Of a stretch of DNA of 64,000 nt, positions 7,597 to 18,893 are shown in pieces; the stretch's first letter is position 1, and each line of letters opens with the position of its first letter. The translations under genes were made by a program, and so were the position numbers. Location of the stretch: positions 360,845 to 424,844 of the forward strand of contig CAWUHX010000294.1 of NCBI GenBank assembly GCA_963922205.1. Direction: 5' to 3'. This DNA comes from Romanomermis culicivorax. Lineage: Eukaryota > Nematoda > Enoplea > Mermithida > Mermithidae. The notes beneath the pieces are model-generated. The model did not search any database. It was given only the letters and a program-made list of their open reading frames with translations, and was not told the origin of the DNA.

Positions 7597-10423
7597 TATT
7601 CAAAATTGCATTGAGTACAGGCAACCCCAACCTCTCATGGACATTGATGACCCCACATTTTACTCAAAATTACCCGCCATAACTAATGGCCCTCAGACTA
7701 CTTTAGGAACCATTTTGCCCACTACCCATCGCGGTAGTGACGAATACGTCCTCAACCTGGACGTACCCGATTGGTGGGCCATGTCACCACCCCCCACGCC
7801 TGAAGGGGCAAAAATCGAAAAGTCGCCGCCCACCATCCCTGTAGGCTACAAGATCCCCCGCAAGCAAGACACAAAGCCGCCCACCGCCCCCGAAACCCCA
7901 CCGAAAGCAGGCCGCAACTTATTGTCCCTTCTACACAACCTGACCCCTGAACCCTACCAATTTCACCCCGGCCAAACACTTCTACTGACCCCCACAAGTA
8001 AGCAAGTCCAAACCCCATCCCATGATTCAACTTCTAAAATTTTACAGACTGTTCAGATTTCAAACCAGCCACCCCCTCAACCCAAAACTGAACAACACCA
8101 AAAGCTGCCAGGCCAAACCGGCCACAACGAAAACATACAGTGCCCCGCCGCCTCCACTAAAACATTCTATTGGCCGATGTTTTGTATTTTTCTTTGTATA
8201 ATAATCCCCACATCGTGTACTGCCCAATTTCAGATGTGTGGAACTTCATTGAGCGGTCACTCAGTCAGCATACCAAAACTTGTATCATGTATGCCCCCTT
8301 CCACAACAGACAAACCCATACAGACATTCCGAAAAATCTATATTCCCTCCACTAAGCCTCACATTACAGATGCATACAAATGCAGTGTTCGCAAACGGAA
8401 AATTTGTACTAATACAGGATTTTTTGGATCAAAAGGTATTGTCTTCGACCAAACCGAAATGCATAATCTAACCCCGCATGTTTGTAAGGCAATCGTTATA
8501 GACAATGAACACAATGGTCAAAAATTAAATGAAACCCAACCAGGATTTTGGTCAACAAACAACTCCCTAAGCGTAGAATACACATGGTGTTGTACAGACC
8601 ATTGTAGCTTGGTCACTAACGTCATCATAGAAATAGGACAAATATCATCTTGGAATGGAAAATCTATGACAGGTACATTAGGTGACCTGGGGTCATGCAA
8701 ACCGACATCAGGTCATTGTGTAACAACTGACGGATCCATTATCTGGAATGAAACAGCATTTGAAAACTTATGCCCCTTCGAATACAAAAATACACATCCC
8801 ATCAAATCCACGCAAACCCACATGATAATAGAAGAGCTACAAGGTACATTCTCGGTTAAACACACACTCTTTTCGAACCCCAATTGCCCAGAAATCCAAG
8901 ACAGCATTCTAACCGAACAAGGCATTATTGTACTATTAGACAAAAGCACACCACATGGTAACGCATTTTTAACCCCAAAAACCAACGAAACCCATACTAC
9001 AATCTACGATTTTGATGATTTTGAACCCATTAATGTGAAACTAAACTATCTAGCAGACAAAATCCAGGAATTCGAAATTCAAAATTTCAAAAATGTATGG
9101 AGTGAATTATGCAGACAGGCACAGTGTCACCTTGATCTCGTATGGCAAATTTTGCGCCTTGATGCAACCCTTGGGGCGCGTGCATTCCTACAGCCAACCG
9201 ACATAGTAGCAGAATTTACAGGAGAAGCCCTCACAGTCTGGCCCTGCAAGCAGGTAAATGCATCTAAAATCTTTTACAACCACAAAATCAACCAAACATG
9301 CTACAAACTTTTGCCCATCTTGGTAGGAACCAAACTCATGTTTTCAAATCCAGGAGGCAACAATTTGACCCCTTTTTCACAAACCGCTGACTGCCATCAT
9401 ATGCATGTAGCCCTTTACGAACAGAATAATTTATGGGTCAGTGAAACAGGATCCCCCCCCCCATGTCACAAATTTACCTTTAGAAATCGTCTGGAACCAA
9501 AATTTCTCCCTTTCCATTTTAATACACCCGCCATTTTTCATGATCAACTTGCAACTATTTCAACCAACTTACTCTTTTTGAAACAATACATTCACAAAAC
9601 TCACACACTCGGAAATGTTGTTAAAAAACTCTTCAATTACACCGCCCAAATGTCCCTTAACTCGGATACAGTTTACAATATGATCTCAGGCACTGGTCAA
9701 GCAATCGGAAATACCCTCTCTGGCGCCGGTCAAGGCATAAAACATGTAATAACCGGTACCACCCAAAGTCTCACAGACGGATTAAACAATTTACTCAAAG
9801 GGCCCCTGCAAATCATTATCAATCTAGCCGTTATTACTGTAGTTATTGCAGGCGTCTTTTATTCTTTTCTCGTTCTCCGGAAATATTTCCCCTCTCCAAA
9901 GCACCATGCCACAACTGAACATGCATATGAAATACCATCAAACAACAGACGTCTACATGAGACTATGCCCCCATCATTCGGCCATGCTCTCTTAGAATTA
10001 GCTAATCGTCGTGGGGCACAAACGCAACAGAAATACATCCTTGTCGATATTGATACCCCCCGAACTCCTGCAATCGAACTCATTAATCAAATTCATCAAT
10101 CTGGATCAAACAAGCCACCCCAAAATGTACCTGAGAAACATACCCCTCATATTCCAATCACACTTAACGGCAAATTAATCACAAAAGGCATGATTGATAG
10201 TGGTGCAGTCTACTCTCTCATTGATTCACGCATCGCTCAAATTTTGCAGTTAGACATGAAACCCCCGCTAGTCCAAGCAAAAGCAGCAAATAATCTCCCG
10301 ATTCACTTTGTAGGAACCACTTTTGTCACAGTGACAGCTCAAACGATACAGGAAACAATAATGGTCCATGTCCAAAAAGATTGCACAGCAGACATCCTTC
10401 TAGGCAAAAACTTTCTCAGCTGA
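7403..10423 (+). CDS. envelope-like glycoprotein fused to aspartic protease
   Basis: The frame is open from the TAG at 7400-7402 to the TGA at 10421-10423. It has no ATG in the gag overlap (first ATG 7637), so a +1 shift from gag or internal/spliced initiation is needed. Numbering residues from 7418, ~1-245 is a Pro/Thr/Gln-rich linker. A hydrophobic stretch at ~251-268 (FCIFLCIIIPTSCTA) looks like an internal signal peptide with a plausible cleavage site. About 265-795 is a Cys-rich ectodomain with several N-X-S/T sites. A transmembrane helix lies at ~799-822 (NLAVITVVIAGVFYSFLVL), followed by a basic tail. A retropepsin domain is at ~900-1000 with the DSGA active-site motif at 927 and a late ILLGKNFL block. 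The ectodomain family is not identified. A class III-like viral fusion protein is only a guess. The frame has no internal stop. Confidence 0.8.
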   Translation, partial: ASENHVKSVSLIITVRVIVKADASTAPKQDIDLITAFQNPTPIFNYLYASREVIQAGTVQINSHNIQNCIEYRQPQPLMDIDDPTFYSKLPAITNGPQTTLGTILPTTHRGSDEYVLNLDVPDWWAMSPPPTPEGAKIEKSPPTIPVGYKIPRKQDTKPPTAPETPPKAGRNLLSLLHNLTPEPYQFHPGQTLLLTPTSKQVQTPSHDSTSKILQTVQISNQPPPQPKTEQHQKLPGQTGHNENIQCPAASTKTFYWPMFCIFLCIIIPTSCTAQFQMCGTSLSGHSVSIPKLVSCMPPSTTDKPIQTFRKIYIPSTKPHITDAYKCSVRKRKICTNTGFFGSKGIVFDQTEMHNLTPHVCKAIVIDNEHNGQKLNETQPGFWSTNNSLSVEYTWCCTDHCSLVTNVIIEIGQISSWNGKSMTGTLGDLGSCKPTSGHCVTTDGSIIWNETAFENLCPFEYKNTHPIKSTQTHMIIEELQGTFSVKHTLFSNPNCPEIQDSILTEQGIIVLLDKSTPHGNAFLTPKTNETHTTIYDFDDFEPINVKLNYLADKIQEFEIQNFKNVWSELCRQAQCHLDLVWQILRLDATLGARAFLQPTDIVAEFTGEALTVWPCKQVNASKIFYNHKINQTCYKLLPILVGTKLMFSNPGGNNLTPFSQTADCHHMHVALYEQNNLWVSETGSPPPCHKFTFRNRLEPKFLPFHFNTPAIFHDQLATISTNLLFLKQYIHKTHTLGNVVKKLFNYTAQMSLNSDTVYNMISGTGQAIGNTLSGAGQGIKHVITGTTQSLTDGLNNLLKGPLQIIINLAVITVVIAGVFYSFLVLRKYFPSPKHHATTEHAYEIPSNNRRLHETMPPSFGHALLELANRRGAQTQQKYILVDIDTPRTPAIELINQIHQSGSNKPPQNVPEKHTPHIPITLNGKLITKGMIDSGAVYSLIDSRIAQILQLDMKPPLVQAKAANNLPIHFVGTTFVTVTAQTIQETIMVHVQKDCTADILLGKNFLS

Positions 10424-12255
10424 TTCTCGGAATATACTATCAACAATCAAAAATCTCAGGTCAAATTTGGCAATGTCATACTACCCTGTGATGGCCTAGA
10501 ATATAGCCCCCTTTCGACCCGTGGTGGTACCTATCTTGACAAAAAATTAGAATTACCACCCCGTACAGTCACTGAATTTACTGTCCCCTTGCCCAAATCG
10601 TACTCACAGGTCAAACAGCTTGAATTCACCCCGAAACCCAAACAGAATCCTAAAGTCCATTTTGCAGCCTGTATCTCTGAAAACCAAAACAGTCGCATAC
10701 GCATATCCATCCTAAACACACAAGAAACAGCCCAAATTCTTTACCCTGGAACATGTATTGGTACAGTCTCATGTTACATCCTAAAACAAGATGCTTCCAC
10801 TAATGTAACCCCCTCCACGCAAAACCAGCTCAACCATTTTGATACATTCACATGGTTATAAGAAAAGGTTAATTTAACCTCCAGTGACCTGACAGAAGCA
10901 GAAAAAACACAACTCCTACACGCCCTATCGAAGTATCCTACATTATACGCTAAATCCAAAATGGATGTAGGTAGAACCACCCTCGTTTCACATACAATTG
11001 ACACCAATGGCTCCCAATGTGTACGTAGACAACTTTATTGGACTTCCCCAAAAGAAAAGCAAATCATACAAGCAGAAGTTGAGCAACTCGCAGCAGCAAG
11101 TGTAATAAGCCAGAGCAATTCTCCATGGTGTACCAACACAGTTTTAGTCCCCAAAAAAGATGGAGGCCAAATGTATGCATTGATTTTATAGGCCTTAACA
11201 AAGTCACCAAAAAAGATACATACCCCTTGCCCCGTATAGACGAAATTCTAGACACCCTACGTGGAATGAAATATTTTACGTCCCTCGATCAATCCAATGC
11301 ATATTATTCCATTCCCATAGCACAAGCAGACAGAGAAAAAACAGCCTTTAATTGCTCAGCCGGCCAGTATCAATTCAATTACCTCCCCTTTGGACTCAAC
11401 AATGCCCCAGCCACCTTCCAAAGGCTAATGGATGTTATTCTTTCGGGCTTGCAATGGAACACATGCCTTGTATATCTCCACGATGTTTTGGTATTTGCAG
11501 ACTCCCATGCCCAAATGCTGGAACGTTTAGACACTATTCTTGCCGGATTCTCACAAGCAGGCCTTAAGCTAAACATACAAAAATGCAAATTCTGCCAGCC
11601 CCAAGTCCAATACTTAGGCCACATCATTTCTCAGCAAGGCATTTCACCAGATCCCCATAAGGTACAGGCCATCTATGACATACCCAGGCCCAAAAGCTCA
11701 AAAGAAGTTAAGTCATTCCTTGGCCTACCTTCTTATTATCGTAGATTCATCCCAAATTGCTCTCAAGTTTCTAGCCCACTCACATCGTTACTCAAAAAGA
11801 ATTCCGAATCTTCGTGGGGCCCCGAACAGCAAAACGCATTCACCAAGCTAAAAGAAATACTCATTCATGCCCCAATACTGCAGCATCCCGATTTCACAAA
11901 ATCATTCATTCTGCAAACTGATGCCTCAAAACTCAGAATTGGCGCCATTCTCAGTCAGCTAGATAGTAAAGGTCAGGATCACCCCATTGCTTTTGGGAGA
12001 TACACATTGAAACCCGCAGAACGCAACTACCCGATAACCGATTTAGAAACCCTTGCAGTAGTTGAGTTTGTCAAGTACTTCCGCCCCTACCTTTTCCAGC
12101 AACATGTTATTGTACACACTGACCATACAGCAGTTCAAGCAGTCTTACAAAAGGAAAACCCGTCCCCTCGCATTGCCCGTTGGGGATTAGCCCTCCCTGG
12201 TATTCAGCTAGACATTCGCTCGATTCCCCTCACAGACAGCGAAGCAATCCTTTGA
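10424..12255 (+). pseudogene. pol: reverse transcriptase-RNase H, inactivated
   Basis: The protease frame continues after the TGA at 10421-10423, meets a second in-frame stop (TAA 10859-10861), and runs to a TAG at 11189-11191. It carries the pre-RT linker and the start of RT (SPWCTNTVLVPKKDGG). At about 11160-11172 the coding register shifts, and RT continues in another frame from CIDFIGLNKVTKKDTYPLPR through LDQSNAYYSIPI, FNYLPFGLNNAPATFQRLMD and the polymerase motif. That motif reads YLHD (11476-11487), so the first catalytic aspartate of YxDD is a histidine. RNase H follows with LQTDASKLRIGA, an ITDLETLAVV block and HTDHTAVQAV. The frame closes at 12253-12255 near another register change. 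These are at least two stops, two register changes and one catalytic substitution. Ty3/gypsy assignment is secure. Confidence 0.9.
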
Positions 12256-13240
12256 TATTGAGCAATTAGAAACCCGCCCTGAAATATCCACCATCAATTC
12301 GGTCCTGGAAGCTGAAGCAACTGAACAAGAAGAGCAACAGAAAAACTTTGCCAAACTCCAACGCACTGATCCAACTGTAAAAAGTATTTTCGCGAAAATC
12401 GCCCAAAAACACCCCCTTACTCTGATCAAATTCGCAGTCGACCACAACATTCTCTTCCGTATAGTCGACAAACAGGCAAAACAATACATTCCCATGTCCC
12501 AGGTCCAGCACCTCATTGCCTCTCACCATGACAGCAAATTCACAGGTCATTTTGCTGCCAGGAAAACTTTACACTTGCTCAGACAAAAATATTTTTGGCC
12601 CCAAATGAGCCATGATATCAAACGTTACTGCAAAACTTGCCACCCATGCCAGACACAGAGAGCCCTCCGACACAAAATACATGCAAATCTCGTACCAATT
12701 CAGCCAACTGGCCCATTTGATAGAGTGGGTGTTGATTGCATGGGACCATTACCCCTCACTGAAGACGGCAACCGATTCATTGTCGTTTTCATCGATTATT
12801 TCACAAAGTATGTAGAGGCATTCCCGACCCCTGACATCACTGCAGCCACTATTGCCAAGCTATTCATAACCAAAATTGTTTGCTGTCATGGGTCCCCAAA
12901 AATCATCCATTGTGATCGTGGCTCCGATTTTGTCTCGGATCTCTTCTCACGGATAACTAGTTTATGCAATACTCAGAAAATTCATACCACCCCATACCAT
13001 CCCACTGCGTATGGGGAAGTTGAGCGTTGCAACCAGACCTTAGCCACCCGTATCCGCATGTACATCAATTCAAATCACACTGATTGGGATACTTATCTGC
13101 CCTATGCCATTTTTTCGATCAACATTCATAAAAATGATAGCACCTCGTATCCCCCATTTGAATTACTCCACGGTAGGCAAGCTAATCTGCTGTCAGACGC
13201 AGCCTTAAATTTTTCCCCACCTCCTACATGGTTGATTTAG
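12242..13240 (+). pseudogene. pol: integrase zinc and catalytic domains
   Basis: In a register different from RNase H, this frame encodes the connection region and a gypsy-type integrase. The HHCC zinc module is HLIASHHDSKFTGHFAARK ... YCKTCHPCQ. The DDE core has VGVDCMGPLP, HCDRGSDFVSD and GEVERCNQTL carrying the two aspartates and the glutamate. The core itself looks undamaged, but it is cut from RNase H by a register change near 12210-12255 and closed by the TAG at 13238-13240 before its C-terminal domain. Confidence 0.88.
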
Positions 13241-13605
13241 ACGATTACGCCCTTGGTGTAGAATCACATTTTACAGAAGCGCTCTCAACCGTGCAGAAAA
13301 GCTTTCAAAAAGCACAAGACCACTATACCCGTCAGTATAACAAGCATGCTCAGAACATACATTACAAGGCAGGTGATCTTATTCTGTACAAAAATCATTC
13401 GTGTAAACAAGGGCTGACTCCCAAATTCCTCCCTCCCCAAAATGGGCCCTATACAGTTACAAATTTCATGTACCCCAATGTTACACTTAAACACCCCCAT
13501 AAAAATATCAGATTTATGGTGCATGTAAACGAGACAACCCCTTTCTACCCTCGGAAAGCAACTATCGAATCTACTCCCACCCCTCCTCAACCTCGAAAGC
13601 CTTGA
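13228..13605 (+). pseudogene. pol: integrase C-terminal domain, out of register
   Basis: This frame overlaps the previous one by a few codons and continues integrase after another register change. It contains FQKAQDHYTRQYNKHAQN and the GPY/F-type module (YKAGDLILYK ... FLPPQNGPYTVTNF). It ends in a Pro-rich tail just before the purine tract. No env-like frame lies after it. Confidence 0.85.
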
Positions 13606-13620
13606 ACGAGGACGTTCAAC

Positions 13621-13636
13621 TCCCAAAGGAGGGAAA
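13621..13636 (+). other. polypurine tract
   Basis: TCCCAAAGGAGGGAAA directly abuts the 3' LTR, as expected for the plus-strand primer of an LTR element. Confidence 0.75.
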
Positions 13637-14535
13637 TGTAACATACCTGCTAATGTAGTACTGTAAATATATATAGCATACTGTATGTGATAGACATTTA
13701 TTAAATAATATTTCATTTTCCTATTTTATTGTCTCAAGGGTGTCTGGGATTCACACCCAAACATTCCTATAAAATTGTGTAAAGTACTTTATTTTGATCC
13801 GTTCACACCCTGGTAGCCCAATTAAGATGCCCCAATTAATTTGCACAAACGGCAGCTGTTCCCCTAGAACCTACACTAAACTACACATTCCACAGCTACC
13901 ATAATCCCCCTTAAAAATCGTAAACAACACCTGCACACAGTAAAATACGTAGAAGCCCCGCCAGACAGTAGTCTCAAGTGTAACAGTAGTGGCGGCCCCA
14001 CAAAACATGTGTATACAGAGAAACCGATACAGGAAGCATGCACAGAAGCACAAAGGTGTGGCTAAGCCCACCGTAGAAAGCAAGCGAAGCACGAAAAGCA
14101 TACAGTACCAGGAAAGCATTAGAAAGGCGTAACTAAGAAAGCATAAAAAGCGTAGCAGGAAGCGACAATTGGCGGAAGAAGATGGACAGAAGCATGACCT
14201 CCCGCGACGCCCAGGGAGTGGCCAAAAACGTCGTATAAAAGAAGAAGCAAAGTGTGATTTAGGCAGTTGTTAGATTGATGTAATCCTCTCGCTTTTGATC
14301 CGCGGCCGTTCCCTTTATTTGCAAGCAACCATCTTCGAAAGCAATTAAACCGTGTCGTGTATTTTATTTGCAAGCAAACGCGCCGTCCATTTTTGTATTG
14401 TCGACGTTCAAGGGACCATCGATCATTGGTGTATTCTCGTATTATCATCACGCCGCGCCCCGTCCCGTTATAGCTGTTCCCACCATAACGCCGTTGGTTG
14501 AAAGTAAAGTACCTCACACAAATCTGGTCGTTACA
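13637..14535 (+). repeat. 3' LTR
   Basis: Starts TGTAACATACC and ends GGTCGTTACA; 899 bp, colinear with the 5' LTR with about 34 base differences counted by eye. TATA box at 14234-14241. The following AAAC (14536-14539) is the right target duplication. Confidence 0.93.
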
Positions 14536-14589
14536 AAACCTATGCCATATTGATAGAAAATACAGCCATGTCACTGTGAGTGACATGCT

Positions 14590-14830
14590 GTGACCCTGTT
14601 GGGTGGCTCTGTTTGGTTATTCAGTTCGGGAACCTGACCCGGCTGGCAGTGGCTATAGGAGGGCCTATAGAGTACCTTGGTGCTGTGCTGAGATTGTGCT
14701 GTAGAGTAATGGACAACACCGCCAGGTCAGGGGTGCCGATCCCTGGTTCCATTCAGTGAAAATGAAGGACAAGGTCAGTCGTGGACTGACCTAATGTAGG
14801 GGACCCAATTGTAAACCTAAATCCCCTTTT
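14590..14830 (+). repeat. dispersed repeat S, copy 1
   Basis: This relatively GC-rich stretch aligns with the reverse complement of 59370-59620. Shared words include TGGCTATAG, TATAG.GTAC, the GGACAAC.CC.CCAG block and a GATCCC segment. It may be a SINE or an untranslated part of a retroelement; no terminal features were found. Confidence 0.5.
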
Positions 14831-16232
14831 TGGCCCTAACCCAAGAGGTACAAGGGCTCCTCTAACTGAGGAGAATCTCAAGAGAAGACCGACTTAGGGA
14901 AGGGTTCCCCAAAATACGCCCTCAACGACAATAATCCCCTGAGAAGACTTACCTAGTCCTGTTCTCAATAATGATTTGGCGCGAGGGCAATGGGTCCCTG
15001 TGGATCCACAAGTTCACGGGTCTTGGACAGCGGGAATGGAGAGTGGCAGCGATCTGGTTGGTTTGGTGCTGAGGATGAGATGAATCAGTCGATGGGAGAT
15101 GCGAGGGATCCAAGGGTGGAGCCGCAGAAGGTAACTAGATGCAAGGGGCGATGGGTATATTCCTGAGTAGGATTCAGGCCGTGGATGCAGTGGACACAAT
15201 TAACATATGCAAATTTATTGATGATCTGTAGGGCGGCGGATGCAATACAATATAATAAAAATCTATAGAGTTCCACGGACGCAGATGCAGAGCTAAAAAC
15301 GCAAGAGAAACTTGGAAGGCCCAAAAATGAGAAAAAACTAATGAAACAGGCCCTGTTAAGGACCTCATAGACCTACAGTATGCCCTGGGCGGAGCTAATA
15401 GATGCCCAAGCTAACTTGTGCAGCGGAAATCAGTGCAGAAGATGCCTACGGTCACATAGACATTTTCCAGTTCCAATACATCAAGCATTGGGGCGAGTTT
15501 CACTCTCCATGCTTAACATATATGAATGTCTTTTAATGAGAATTTCCAAACTAGTCGTTTTGCATTGCAAAATGTTGCTAGTTTTTACTGATAAGAGGTG
15601 CACATAATGCTCCAATTATGGCCACAAGCTCGTAGAGCTTATCTGGCAGAAATTCTGATTAACGCGTTACATACCGTAGTCTATGAGCGCAATGGAAAAA
15701 ACAACAAAATGTAACAGAAATGAAACACAAAAATGCACACAAGAATGCATGTAAAACATAATGAACGAAATGAAATAGAAGTAAGTAACTGTTTAAGCAA
15801 AAAGTGGCGAAAAACATAAAGTATGAACATGATGTAAATCACCTGACTTTGGGCAAAACCGATCGGCACGTGACAAAACGTAGGAGGCGGAGCAACGTTT
15901 TTGATTAATTATTCACAAAATTTTCATCCTCCGTTGTTCTAATGTCTTGGGATTTTTTTCAGATGGACATCTTACTTTTTTCGAAGATTCTATTTTGATT
16001 TTTACTTAGGTTTATCGTAAAATTTTTGCGGTGCATCTTGGAAGAACACTGGGTATCTTTTATCTCCGAGTGCCTTATCGTATTCTATACGACTCGTGTC
16101 AACTGGCAGGGTGGATGTTTGTTTCTCCGTAGTAATATACAGGTGTCAATGCGCATAATGCTTTATGCAGTTGACTTCGAAATTACTGTAATTCAGTCAC
16201 TCTTCTTCACTAAGCTAAGCATTAGGGACGAT
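14831..16232. other. no gene recognised
   Basis: Frames here are short and unconvincing. The last eight bases (16225-16232, GGGACGAT) are the left target duplication of element C1. Confidence 0.4.
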
Positions 16233-17098
16233 CACTGTTTTTTTTTCCACAAATGTGGAAAGGGGTCAAATTTTTTTTCGTCTTAATATCCTCGTTTTTT
16301 GGCTTAAAAATGATCACAGGCGCTTTATCGCACTGTTTTTGAGCTTTTTCAAGCCTTCCGGTGTTTTTAGAGAAGTCAATTCATTAAAATTGATGAAAAA
16401 ATTGAAATGTTCGCCTTTAAAGCCTAATCTACAAGCATTGTTGAACAAATTTTCTAGCAAACTATCCAAGAGCATAATTGACTTGAATTACACAAGAAAT
16501 CAATGGTCAAGTCCTCTATGATGACAAGTGAAAGCCCAAAAAAGATGGTAATCTTTCCGGCGCGAAGCGCCGGAAAATTTTTGGGTATATTGGCATTCTG
16601 GGATGCTGGAAAATCAATTTTCCGAACATTTATTTCAAGAATTCTGTGTTCAAGAGTCGTAGCTTCTAGAATTTTACTTGAAAAATTTTAAAATCTGTAA
16701 TTTATTTGTAAACCCCATGAACTTGGTCGAAAATATATGAGTAAGAAGATTATAAATTTCCGAAAGATATTTCCATGAAGCTTTTGAATTGATTTTACGT
16801 TAGCAAAGAAATAATCGCATCATAAAGCGTAGAGACTTGACGTAGATTGATCTTTCTCAAAAGGTAAAAATGCGAATCTTCATTAAATATTATGATAAAA
16901 TGTTGAAGATTACCAATCAAAACATAAGATACTACGTTTAAGATGATGAAAACTATTATAGATTAAGTGATAAATGAAGGTAGACATGATAAAAGCCGCG
17001 CCTGAGCTACTTTATGAATAATGATGATTATTAATGTTATAGCCGGCGCGTAGCGCCGGAAAATTTTGAGATTTGGACCTCCTAAAATGTACCAAAAT

Positions 17099-18893
17099 CA
17101 GGGTTGGCAAAAACCAAACTTTGGAAATTTCGACTTTTTGGTTTTTTGGTTTTTTAGTGGTTTTTCTATGGTTTTTTATGGTTTTTTAATGGTTTTTTTC
17201 TGGTTTAATTCTTTAGAATGTTTGGTACATCAAAATAACTATGTAAAAAACTGCTGGAAGCTCCCTGTATCATCTAAGACTAGTTAGGGAGCAGTAAAAT
17301 GGCAGCTAGAAGTATTAATCTTGCTTATAAGAAATCCCTATTAAGCAATAGAAATACAGTAATAGTGGGCACATAAGAAAGGAACCATTAGTGAAGAACA
17401 TAAGAAAAGTAAAAATGGAACAGAGCATGCGATATGTAAAGGGCAAATTCAAAGAAAAGAAGAAAAATTACAAATAAAGAGAAATATACATTACACAAAG
17501 TAAGTATTCAAAACTCAAAAGAAATCAACTACAGAAATGTATCAATGCATCTTACATATACTTATGCACAGAAAAGTTGAAATGACACTATACCATTTTC
17601 GATAAGAGGGTTTTAACTTGATGGATTATTACATATTTTATTAATATTACAAACTGCAGTTGAAAGTCACACATAGACATTTCAGATGTTTCCAAATTTT
17701 TGCTTTTCAAACCTGTCTGCGAGCTATAACTACAGCAAATCGGTCTTGTTATATATATTATTCTCGCTTGCATGATAGATACATATTTTTGTACGATTTT
17801 TTTCTACCTAGTAGTGACGTCAAGTCACATAAAAATGGGCCACTCAAAAGCTCTTCTCTTTGTTAACCTACAGTATGCTCAAATGATCTGTATAAAATTT
17901 TATTATTGTTGTCTCATTTATATTTTGAAATTTCGAGCTAAGAAAATTAAAAAGCTTACCGTAACAATAAAATCAGTTATTAAACTCAATCATGTTTCAT
18001 AACATTTTGATGATGATATGGATCAATGGATGTCACCCCGTATGGTCGGAGTCATACATGTAACGGAGCTCCGAGGTCTGGGGGGGGGGGGGTTGGAGCA
18101 CTTTTTTGGGGCCGGGGGTCAGTGATTCCCAAAATTTTGGGGGGAGGGGTCCCTGAAGGAGAAAAAAATTCGATTTTTTCCATGAAAAATGTCCGAAAAC
18201 GGTTTAAAAAGTAGTAATTTTTGTCTAAAAAATGATAAAATATGTACTTATGGCGCGAAGCGCCGAGAAAATTGACGTTTTTGACCATTTTTTGCTCGAA
18301 AATTGACATTTTTCATAGAAAAAATGACATTTTTCAGTAATTTTCCGACTAAAACTATGGGGGTCCCTAGGGCTACCATATGGCTAGCCATAGGATTGGA
18401 AAATCCTGGGGGGGCGGTCGCCCAATGGCTAGCTATATGGTCGACGATTTCTGGGGGGGGGGGGGTTCCCATAGCACTTCCCCCCCCCAATTACATGTAT
18501 GGTCGGAGTACACTCCACAAAAGATTTAGTGTCTACTTTTTTGTGAGCAAATTATAGCAAAGTTGACTCATGTACTAAATGTGTGGTTGCAAGATGGATA
18601 CAAAGGATATCGATTGATTTATATTACATCTTTTGAGTACGAAATGTATCATAAAAATACGACTTTTTTCTACTTTGTAATGAAGTCAATTCAACTCAAT
18701 TAATAGTTTTGTTGATTTAGATAGACACCAATACATGCCTAGAAGATCGACTAATGTGAAAAAACACTTTCCCAATGATTTTGGAAAAAAACCAAAAAAA
18801 CCAAAAAACCAGAGATTTTCCAATTTTTTGGTTTTTTTAAAAAACCAAAAAAAAAACCAAAAACCAAAGCCTTGCCAACCCTGACCAAAATGC
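17099..18893 (+). mobile_element. hAT-like element B1, nested in C1
   Basis: Ends are CAGGGTTGGCAAAAACC and GGCAAGG-type inverted ..CCTTGCCAACCCTG. A perfect 8-bp duplication ACCAAAAT flanks it (17091-17098, 18894-18901). Both subterminal regions are built of GGTTTT / AAAACC words (17140-17215 and 18785-18870). Copy B2 (23130-24440, opposite orientation) is the same element without the inserted A1. No transposase is detectable. Confidence 0.9.
18053..18501 (+). mobile_element. MITE family A, copy A1, nested in B1
   Basis: 449 bp between CATACATGTAA and TTACATGTATG, flanked by GTCGGAGT on both sides (18045-18052, 18502-18509). The B2 copy of the host element has an uninterrupted site at the corresponding position (about 23500-23540), which confirms both ends. 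It holds a CTAGCCATATGG / GGTCGACGATTTCTGG block, G and C runs, and the hairpin GGCGCGAAGCGCC at 18252-18264. Confidence 0.92.

Larger units (their letters stand above)
5283..14535 (+). mobile_element. complete Ty3/gypsy-like LTR element with env-like region before protease
   Basis: Two 899-bp LTRs (TG..CA) enclose, in order: candidate primer-binding site, gag, a frame holding an envelope-like glycoprotein followed by protease, then RT, RNase H, integrase and a purine tract. AAAC at 5279-5282 is repeated at 14536-14539, a 4-bp target duplication. Manual comparison of the LTRs gives about 34 substitutions and no length change (about 96% identity), so the insertion is not very recent. Known gypsy, errantivirus and retrovirus genomes have env after integrase. 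Here nothing env-like follows integrase; it lies between gag and protease. The pol part is inactivated while gag and env-protease remain open. Confidence 0.92.

Noticed and set aside
7752-8030. 92-codon minus frame opposite the glycoprotein linker
   Set aside because: A shadow of the Pro-rich plus frame; no independent support.
13285-13716. 143-codon minus frame spanning integrase end and LTR
   Set aside because: It crosses from integrase coding sequence into the LTR and has no family resemblance; an antisense shadow.
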